From contig JAATGW010000752.1 of assembly GCA_015654495.1 (NCBI GenBank), positions 1 to 5,143 on the forward strand: DNA of 5,143 nucleotides. Direction: 5' to 3'. Each line of letters starts with the position of its first letter. Positions within the stretch are counted from its first letter, which is position 1. The DNA is from Chitinophagales bacterium. Lineage in GTDB: Bacteria; Bacteroidota; Bacteroidia; Chitinophagales; Chitinophagaceae. Positions 1 to 5,143 of the stretch are shown here, piece after piece. A program made the translations under genes and the position numbers. The notes under the pieces were generated by a model. It searched no databases. It was not told the origin of the DNA and saw nothing but the letters and a program-made list of their open reading frames with translations.

Positions 1-524
1 CCCTGCTTTTTTCTGCATTGATGATATTACAGTCGTTGATGACGGTTTTTAGTGGTGACGACGACAGTTTCGGCGATGCAGATGATTTTGTTTCAGGAGA
101 TGATGGGGCCGATAACCAGTATTTCACTATAAAGAACATGATTGCGTTTTTCACCATGTTCGGGTGGACGGGAATTGCCGCTACTTCAGCAGGACTAGCA
201 AAATGGCTTGTTATTTTATTGGCTTTAATCGCAGGTGCAATTATGGTTGGGCTCATGATTTTTCTTTTCAGAAATATCAGCAGGCTCAAACACAGCGGAA
301 CATTGCAGATAAAAAATGCCATTGACCAGGTTTGCGAAACCTATCTTTTTATACCTTCCAACCGTAGCGGCATCGGTAAGGTTCATATCAAAATCCAGGG
401 TTCTTTGCATGAGTTGCAGGCCATGACTGATGATATGGAAGATATTCCAACCGGAAAAATCGTAAAAGTTACCGATATCCTTAATGATACGATCCTGCTG
501 GTAACCGCTTATACCCGCTATTAA
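1..524 (+). CDS. NfeD-like membrane protein, flotillin partner (5' partial)
   Basis: This is the 3' part of an integral membrane protein of the NfeD/YuaF/YqiJ type, whose members assist flotillins in membrane microdomains. The frame is open to the left edge (codons from base 3 read LLFSA), and the first visible residues look like the end of a transmembrane helix, so the real start is probably upstream. Numbering from the TTG at 18: an acidic Asp/Gly-rich loop at about residues 12-32, a conserved-looking aromatic stretch (FFTMFGW, 44-50), a strong transmembrane helix at about 63-84, then a soluble domain from about 95 to 168 rich in beta strands. That domain contains GIGKVHIKIQG (118-128) and fits the NfeD C-terminal OB fold. 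It lies 32 nt upstream of the flotillin on the same strand, probably in one operon. The assignment rests on architecture and context; no protease domain is visible. The TTG/ATG at 18/21 are poor starts because they fall inside the helix. Confidence 0.82.
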   Translation, partial: LLFSALMILQSLMTVFSGDDDSFGDADDFVSGDDGADNQYFTIKNMIAFFTMFGWTGIAATSAGLAKWLVILLALIAGAIMVGLMIFLFRNISRLKHSGTLQIKNAIDQVCETYLFIPSNRSGIGKVHIKIQGSLHELQAMTDDMEDIPTGKIVKVTDILNDTILLVTAYTRY

Positions 525-556
525 TTTCAATCTGTCATAAATAAACAACTATTGCT

Positions 557-2056
557 ATGGATTATTTCTTACTTATTGTAGCCGGAGGTGTACTGTTTTT
601 GTTCATCCTGGTGTTTTCCATGTTCAGGCGTTACAAACGCTGCCCTTCTGACCGGATCCTTGTTGTATATGGTAAAGTAGGCCGGAATGCTGATCAGGGC
701 TCGCTCACAGCAAAATGTATCCATGGTGGTGCGGCTTTTATCTGGCCCATCATCCAGGATTATTCATTCCTTGATCTCACTCCGATTTCAATTGAGGTAA
801 ACCTTACAAGTGCGCTTAGCAACCTGAATATCCGCGTGGACGTTCCATCCAGATTTACTGTAGGTATTTCGACTGAGCCGGCAGTTATGCAGAATGCTGC
901 AGAGCGTTTACTAGGCCTGCAGCGCCCGCAGATTCATGACCTGGCAAAAGATATTATACTTGGTCAGATGCGTCTTGTGGTTGCCATGATGGATATTGAA
1001 GAAATCAACAATAACCGGGATAAATTCCTGGCAAATATTGCGGGAAATGTGGAAGCTGAATTAAGCAAGATTGGTCTCAAGATGATCAACGTAAACGTAA
1101 CCGATATAAAAGATGAAAGCGGTTATATTGATGCGTTAGGTAAAGAAGCTGCGGCAAAGGCAATTAATGAAGCCAAGATCAGGGTTGCGCAGCAGGAACA
1201 GCTTGGTGATATAGGTAAAACAAGTGCGGAAAAAGAAAGGGATATCAGTGTGGCTGAAACATTGCGCGAAAGAGATACGCAGGTTGCTTTTGCGCTTAAG
1301 GAAAAAGAGATACAGATTGCCGGTGCAAACCGTGATGAAAATATCGGTAAAGCAGAAGCTGCACGTGATACAAGAGTGAAGATAGCAGAGGCTAATGCAT
1401 TTGCAGTTCAGGGGGAGAACCTTACCAAAATCAAGATCGCTCAGTCAGATGCAGAACGAAGGGAAAAAGAGGCTGAATCTTTGAAAAAGGCGATAACTGC
1501 GGAAAAAATTCAAACAGCAAAAGCTTTGGAAGAATCGTACCTCGCTGAAAAGAAAGCCGAAGAAGCACGTGCAGACAGGGATCGTGCAACGCAGAATGCG
1601 AGTATTGTGGTGGCTGCTGATATTCAGAAACAGAAACTGATAATCGAAGCCCAGGCGCAGGCGGAACAATTACGTGAAAAAGCAAAAGGTGAAGCCGATG
1701 CGATTTTTGCAAAACTCGAAGCTGAAGCAAGGGGTATGTTTGAAATCCTGACAAAGCAGGCTGAAGGTCTCGACCGGATCGTGAAAGCCTCAGGCAATAG
1801 TCCGAAAGATGCGGTATTGCTGCTGATTGCCGATAAGCTGCCGGAACTTGTGCGTATGCAAACCGAAGCCATCAAGAACATCAAAATTGACAAGGTAACG
1901 GTATGGGATAGTGGCCAGGGTTCAGATAATAAAAGCGGAACAGCAGGGTTTCTGAGTGGATTGTATAAATCCGTGCCGCCGTTGAAAGATGTTTTTGATG
2001 CCGCAGGTATGGATCTTCCAACTTATCTCGGGCAACAAAAGAAAGACGAGGCCTGA
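557..2056 (+). CDS. floT: Flotillin family protein (SPFH domain scaffold)
   Basis: This is a complete 499-residue flotillin, close to the length of B. subtilis FloT/YuaG. Flotillins anchor in the membrane, oligomerise and organise microdomains. An N-terminal hydrophobic segment (about residues 4-23) is followed by basic residues (RRYKR), then the SPFH/band-7 domain at about 28-195, with HGGAAFIWPIIQ (56-67), GQMRLVVAMMDIEEI (136-150) and a segment ending ESGYIDALGK (187-196) that resembles the same region of YuaG. Residues about 197-405 form a long Ala/Glu/Lys-rich coiled coil with many EA-type repeats. The tail has the flotillin signature around NIKIDKVTVWDSG (441-453) and a short Gly/Ser-rich linker before a final helical segment. 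The ATG follows an A/T-rich leader with no Shine-Dalgarno, which is usual in Bacteroidota. The adjacent upstream NfeD-like gene supports the call. The symbol follows YuaG by similarity; YqiK-type naming is equally defensible. Confidence 0.95.
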   Translation: MDYFLLIVAGGVLFLFILVFSMFRRYKRCPSDRILVVYGKVGRNADQGSLTAKCIHGGAAFIWPIIQDYSFLDLTPISIEVNLTSALSNLNIRVDVPSRFTVGISTEPAVMQNAAERLLGLQRPQIHDLAKDIILGQMRLVVAMMDIEEINNNRDKFLANIAGNVEAELSKIGLKMINVNVTDIKDESGYIDALGKEAAAKAINEAKIRVAQQEQLGDIGKTSAEKERDISVAETLRERDTQVAFALKEKEIQIAGANRDENIGKAEAARDTRVKIAEANAFAVQGENLTKIKIAQSDAERREKEAESLKKAITAEKIQTAKALEESYLAEKKAEEARADRDRATQNASIVVAADIQKQKLIIEAQAQAEQLREKAKGEADAIFAKLEAEARGMFEILTKQAEGLDRIVKASGNSPKDAVLLLIADKLPELVRMQTEAIKNIKIDKVTVWDSGQGSDNKSGTAGFLSGLYKSVPPLKDVFDAAGMDLPTYLGQQKKDEA

Positions 2057-2062
2057 TTAAGA

Positions 2063-2097
2063 GTTCAACGTTAAACGTTCAACGTTTAACGTTGAAC
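2063..2097. repeat. 35-nt near-perfect palindrome of four AACGTT units at 7-nt spacing
   Basis: The arms 2063-2079 and 2081-2097 are exact 17-bp reverse complements around a single unpaired base (C at 2080). The hexamer AACGTT, itself a palindrome, occurs at 2067, 2074, 2081 and 2088, so the element is both a period-7 tandem repeat and one long inverted repeat. In RNA from either strand it can fold into a stem of about 15-16 bp with a 3-5 nt loop. It begins 6 nt after the flotillin stop and contains the stop codon (2079-2081) and the last codons of the convergent D-aminoacylase gene. No U-tract follows on either side, so it is not a canonical intrinsic terminator, although its position suits a bidirectional transcript end or 3' stabiliser. 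An interspersed intergenic repeat is the main alternative. Confidence 0.9.
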
Positions 2098-3737
2098 CTG
2101 CCTTTGACCCCCGACTCCAGCCTCCCGACTACATAAGCCCGTCCGTACAACGGTGTTCCGCTGCGCGTGCCGGTATGTTTGTCGTTTTCCAGAACTATTT
2201 TTCCGTTAACCATCACCAGCTGAAAACCGGTACTGAATTGATGTGGATTTTCAAAACTCGCTTTATCAGTTATTGTTGATTCATCAAATACCAGGATATC
2301 TGCGGCGTAACCGGGTAACAGCAATCCCCGGTCTGTGAGTTGAAATTTTTGTGCGGCTAATGAAGTCATTCGTCTTATCGCTTCTTCTACGGTAATGATT
2401 TTCATTTCACGTACATATCTTCCCAAAACACGGGCGTTAGTACCATAGGTGCGTGGGTGTGGCATTCCCCTGCCTGTACTTACGCCTGCGTCCGCGCCTA
2501 CCATTGCAAATGGCGAGCGGATGATTATTTTAACGTCCTCTTCATTCATGCTGTGATAAACCATTTGAGCGCCTCCAGCTTTCATCAGGTCGAGGATAGT
2601 TTCTGCTTCCTCTATCATACCCGTTTTCCGGCCTTTCAGAATATTTATTGCAGAGATAGATTTTCCATTCAGCGTGGTATCTGCACTATGGTAGGCGACC
2701 ACTGCGTAACTATAATCCGGGTACTGGTATTTTTCCTGTGAGGCTATCATCCCTGCAATAATCTGCTTGTGTAATTCCGGGTTATCAAGCCGCGATTTTA
2801 ATGAGTCGGTTCCTCCGGCCAGCGACCAGTCAGGAAGGCGTACGCCTAAATTTGTGCTGCTTGCAGTATAAGGATACTGATCGATTGTTACATCGTAACC
2901 AAGTAAACGTGCCGAGTCGATCATCGCAATTGTTTCCTTTGAACGACCCCAGTTCGCGCGGCCACTAACTTTAAAATGGGAAATCTGTACCGGAATATCA
3001 GCATCTATTCCGATCTGAATTGCTTCATTTATTGCGTCGCGAACGCCGTTTTCTTCATTCCGGATATGAGAAGCATAAATACCATTGTTCTTTGCAATTG
3101 CTTTCGCAATTCCTGAAACCTCGGAGGTATTGCTGTACATCCCGGGCAGGTAAATCAGACCGGTTGACATTCCTACGGCACCGTCCTTCATTGCCTGTTC
3201 GGCCAGTGTTTCCATTTGCTGCTGCTCTGCCGCGGTAGCAAAACGATTATCAAGACCCATTGCTGCTTTCCTGATGGTATTATGGCCAATAAGGCTCGCT
3301 ACATTAATCGAAGTTTTTGTGCTGTCGCTCCGCCGGAAAAATTCTTTCAGGTTTTCCGCAGAACCCCCGCAGTTGCCCGTGATTACTGTGGTCACTCCGT
3401 CATGGATATAATTGTCTGCAGTAGGTCTTTCAAAAATACTTCCTTCAATATGGCCATGCACATCAATAAAACCCGGACAAACAATTCGTTTTCCTGCATC
3501 GATCCTGCGCGCAGCTTTTATCTGGTTAAGTTTACCGATGGCAAGGATCTTTCCATCTTTTACGGCAATATCACCATAATACCAGCTATTGCCTGTTCCA
3601 TCCAGGATTTTGCCATTTTCAATAATATAATCTGCCTCTGTTTTATTTACGCGCGAAGTTTTGCAGGAATTAAGAACCGGCAATAACAGGAATGCGTATA
3701 TGAAAATCCGCTTAAACCGAAACGTTGATTGCTTCAT
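2079..3737 (-). CDS. D-aminoacylase (N-acyl-D-amino-acid deacylase) family lipoprotein
   Basis: This complete 552-residue amidohydrolase belongs to the D-aminoacylase family, which removes the acyl group from N-acyl-D-amino acids. Residues 1-25 form a lipoprotein signal: basic start, hydrophobic core at about 11-22, and lipobox LNSC with Cys25. The mature enzyme is therefore probably membrane-anchored outside the cytoplasm. The metal-site residues match the family: His94/His96 (PGFIDVHGH), Cys123 (GNC), His224 (ASHIRNE), His254 (QISHFK) and Asp416 (GADAG). The spacings H96-C123 (27) and H224-H254 (30) equal those I recall for the Alcaligenes enzyme (H69-C96, H220-H250). The HPRTYGT (427-433), TSLAAQKF (458-465) and PHQFSTGF (498-505) blocks are also typical. 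It is longer than the roughly 480-residue reference because of the signal peptide and an insertion between His254 and Asp416. The ATG is fixed by the signal peptide and follows an A/T-rich leader. The last five codons and stop lie within the palindrome. Exact substrate is unproven; related enzymes include dihydroorotase-like and D-Glu/D-Asp deacylases. Confidence 0.92.
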   Translation of the reverse strand: MKQSTFRFKRIFIYAFLLLPVLNSCKTSRVNKTEADYIIENGKILDGTGNSWYYGDIAVKDGKILAIGKLNQIKAARRIDAGKRIVCPGFIDVHGHIEGSIFERPTADNYIHDGVTTVITGNCGGSAENLKEFFRRSDSTKTSINVASLIGHNTIRKAAMGLDNRFATAAEQQQMETLAEQAMKDGAVGMSTGLIYLPGMYSNTSEVSGIAKAIAKNNGIYASHIRNEENGVRDAINEAIQIGIDADIPVQISHFKVSGRANWGRSKETIAMIDSARLLGYDVTIDQYPYTASSTNLGVRLPDWSLAGGTDSLKSRLDNPELHKQIIAGMIASQEKYQYPDYSYAVVAYHSADTTLNGKSISAINILKGRKTGMIEEAETILDLMKAGGAQMVYHSMNEEDVKIIIRSPFAMVGADAGVSTGRGMPHPRTYGTNARVLGRYVREMKIITVEEAIRRMTSLAAQKFQLTDRGLLLPGYAADILVFDESTITDKASFENPHQFSTGFQLVMVNGKIVLENDKHTGTRSGTPLYGRAYVVGRLESGVKGRFNVKR

Positions 3738-3905
3738 AGTAAATTAAAATAAATAAATAGTCAGGTATTGAAAAATGGAGCAATCCAGGCCGGGCTGTCT
3801 GAAGATAAGATAAAATTTATTTCGCTCCTTATAAGCGGTCGGTTTTCCAGGCCGGTTTTGTGGAAAACAATTTATGAGGTTAAAACGCTTTTGAATTATG
3901 TTGAA
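3738..3905. other. 168-nt spacer between the two co-directional amidohydrolase genes
   Basis: This spacer follows the stop of the upstream - strand amidohydrolase and precedes the D-aminoacylase ATG. The 25 or so bases next to the ATG are almost pure A/T, as in many Bacteroidota leaders. It holds one short inverted repeat (3842-3868) and a 10-bp direct repeat, TCCAGGCCGG, at 3784-3793 and 3846-3855. I found no convincing Bacteroidota promoter (TTTG plus TAnnTTTG) on the - strand. The length leaves room for a separate promoter, so cotranscription of the two genes is uncertain. No small ORF or RNA gene is evident. Confidence 0.6.
3842..3868 (-). repeat. Short inverted repeat (8-bp stem, 11-nt loop) after the amidohydrolase stop
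   Basis: GTTTTCCA at 3842-3849 is the exact reverse complement of TGGAAAAC at 3861-3868, separated by 11 nt. On the - strand it lies about 37 nt past the TAG stop of the upstream amidohydrolase, where a transcript-end hairpin would be expected. The stem is A/T-rich and no U-run follows, so I label it a repeat, not a terminator. A chance hairpin remains possible. Confidence 0.45.
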
Positions 3906-5143
3906 CTAAGGCAGTGCTTCTTTAAGTAGCTGATCGATGCCAGCCCGATCGTACCAGAATTGGCCGTGCATAACACCAATGATCGATCTTGTGTTGCGTA
4001 TATCTTCCAGCGGATTTTTATCGAGTAAGATCAGGTCGGCAATTTTCCCTTTTTCGATCGTGCCTTTAGATTTGATTTCACCCAGGTAAGTTGCCGTATT
4101 AACCGTGGCGGTTTGCAAAGCAGCCCATGGGGTTAATCCGCATTTTACAAAAGTTTCAATTTCGTCATGGATGGAAAAACCCTGTGCAAGAAACCATTCA
4201 GGTGAGTCCGAGCCAGCCATCAGCGGCACGCCGGCCTGCCATAGTCCTTTAGTTATCTTCATCCGGAGATCGATGTATTTTTTCTGACTTTCTTCAGGCG
4301 GTAAGTTATCCTGGAATCTCTTTCTGATGCTCCACCGCTCGGGTAAAATTGCTGCAGGTATATATGCATAATCCGGTTTGGATTTATATACCTCGTCGGT
4401 ACTGTTTGCTCCAAAACAGGAAAAGAAAAAATAATTGGTTGGTGTTACGGCAATGCCGGCATCTTTTACCATTTTAACCAATGCCGGTATTTTATTTTCA
4501 TCAAGATAGGGTACCGTTGCCCAGGCATTCTTACGCCAGAGATTCATATCAGAAACACTTTGCCCATGATTGTAGGTAGTATCAGGAAGCAGCATATCAA
4601 TAAACTCATCCATATGCTCGATCTGTTGTTTTGCAGCCAATCCGGCAGGAAGTTTAACCAATGGTCCCACATGGCCGGTGACTTTAATATTTTCACGTGC
4701 TGCCGTTTTTATTATGGCATCATAAACATCCCGTTTAACCATGAAAGTGATTTTTATTTCATCATATCCCTGTTTTTTGCATTTTTTCACAGCAGCGCTT
4801 GCTTCTTCAGGTGTTGTACAGATCTCGGCAAATACTTTTCCCCTCCAGGGCCATGCACCTACAAATTGCGGACTTGCAACAGTTAGTTTTGGTCCGGTAA
4901 GTTTACCACTGTTCACCTTTTCCCTTACATCGAGATACAGTGAATCCCCACATTCTATCCTTACAGTTGTGAGCCCATTGGCAAGCATCATTTTTAATTC
5001 CTTATCATAGGTATTTACATTATCGCCCTGTTCGTAAAAAAAATGAGCATGCATGTCAAATAATCCGGGTATAAGGAATTTTACTGAACCATCCACTATG
5101 GTTGCATTTGCAGGTATTAGCAGCGTCTTGTCATCTGTTATAA
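3906..5143 (-). CDS. Amidohydrolase family protein, imidazolonepropionase/prolidase-like (5' partial)
   Basis: This is a metal-dependent amidohydrolase with a TIM-barrel fold; its N-terminus lies beyond the right edge. The frame stays open past the GTG at 5096, and the extra visible residues (ITDDTKLLIPANATIV) read as the typical strand leading into the FLIPGLFDMHAH metal motif, so the GTG is internal. Numbered from that codon: HxH at His16/His18, a lysine in DEIKI (Lys115) suited to be the carboxylated metal bridge, His142 (TGHVG), His161 (IEHMDE) and Asp296 (AGSDSPE). A complete set of ligands suggests an active binuclear enzyme. The C-terminus has the usual GTIEKGKIADLILLDKNPL block (345-363), where the chain returns to the beta-sandwich. 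About 411 residues are visible. Relatives include Xaa-Pro-type dipeptidases and imidazolonepropionase-like hydrolases; the substrate cannot be read from sequence. Whether it has a signal peptide is unknown because that part is missing. It is 168 nt upstream of, and co-directional with, the D-aminoacylase gene. Confidence 0.9.
   Translation of the reverse strand, partial: ITDDKTLLIPANATIVDGSVKFLIPGLFDMHAHFFYEQGDNVNTYDKELKMMLANGLTTVRIECGDSLYLDVREKVNSGKLTGPKLTVASPQFVGAWPWRGKVFAEICTTPEEASAAVKKCKKQGYDEIKITFMVKRDVYDAIIKTAARENIKVTGHVGPLVKLPAGLAAKQQIEHMDEFIDMLLPDTTYNHGQSVSDMNLWRKNAWATVPYLDENKIPALVKMVKDAGIAVTPTNYFFFSCFGANSTDEVYKSKPDYAYIPAAILPERWSIRKRFQDNLPPEESQKKYIDLRMKITKGLWQAGVPLMAGSDSPEWFLAQGFSIHDEIETFVKCGLTPWAALQTATVNTATYLGEIKSKGTIEKGKIADLILLDKNPLEDIRNTRSIIGVMHGQFWYDRAGIDQLLKEALP

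Noticed and set aside
18..524. Taking TTG 18 or ATG 21 as the true start of the NfeD-like protein
   Set aside because: The frame is open to the window edge, and the residues around these codons form the end of a hydrophobic helix, so a start here would cut a membrane segment.
1088..1099. AACGTAAACGTA in the flotillin gene as a second copy of the AACGTT repeat
   Set aside because: It lacks the AACGTT hexamers and the palindrome, and it encodes the ordinary SPFH residues NVNV.
1431..1893. Three overlapping - strand open frames opposite the flotillin coiled coil
   Set aside because: They are the Ser/Phe/Leu-rich antisense readings expected from Glu/Ala/Lys-rich coding sequence, with no domain and no leader.
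3216..3686. 156-codon open frame on the + strand opposite the D-aminoacylase
   Set aside because: It is fully antisense to a gene with intact catalytic motifs, has a Cys/Phe/Ile-rich composition typical of shadow frames, and no recognisable domain.
3842..3868. Calling the 8-bp inverted repeat a rho-independent terminator
   Set aside because: The stem is A/T-rich with an 11-nt loop and no U-tract follows on the - strand.
4560..5010. Two overlapping + strand open frames opposite the amidohydrolase
   Set aside because: They are antisense to a conserved metal-enzyme region and overlap each other in different frames; nothing suggests real proteins.
3906..5096. Taking GTG 5096 as the start of the amidohydrolase
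   Set aside because: The frame continues to base 5143 with residues typical of the family's N-terminal strand before the HxH motif, so the gene is truncated by the window and the GTG is internal.
1..5143. CRISPR array, tRNA/rRNA, insertion sequence, phage or defence genes
   Set aside because: No spaced direct-repeat array, no cloverleaf or rRNA-like stretch, no transposase or integrase and no defence-type domain was seen on either strand; coding density leaves no room for a large hidden element.

Overview
This 5.1 kb window looks like ordinary chromosome from a Bacteroidota bacterium, plausibly of the Chitinophagaceae/Sphingobacteriia type. The evidence is the lineage-typical pairing of an NfeD-like membrane protein (acidic extracytoplasmic loop) with a flotillin, A/T-rich leaders without clear Shine-Dalgarno sequences, a lipoprotein D-aminoacylase, and moderate G+C. 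The lineage is an inference, because no rRNA or marker gene is present.

Layout: two co-directional pairs converge near position 2080. On the + strand, bases 1-524 hold the 3' part of an NfeD-like membrane protein whose start lies left of the window. A complete flotillin/SPFH protein (557-2056) follows after 32 nt. On the - strand, reading from the right edge, there is an amidohydrolase whose N-terminus is cut off (5143-3906), a 168-nt spacer, and a complete lipoprotein of the N-acyl-D-amino-acid deacylase (D-aminoacylase) family (3737-2079). The window is densely coding; the longest gene-free stretch is the 168-nt spacer.

Function: NfeD-like proteins and flotillins are a known pair (B. subtilis YuaF/YuaG-FloT, E. 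coli YqiJ/YqiK) that form membrane scaffold domains, and this pair fits that pattern. The two - strand genes encode metal-dependent hydrolases of different amidohydrolase subtypes. One is probably exported and acts on N-acylated D-amino acids; the substrate of the other cannot be assigned from sequence. Nothing shows that the two pairs cooperate.

The most distinctive non-coding signal is a 35-nt near-perfect palindrome (2063-2097) made of four AACGTT hexamers at 7-nt spacing. It sits in the convergent junction and contains the stop codon and last codons of the D-aminoacylase gene. I see no convincing new multi-gene system here.
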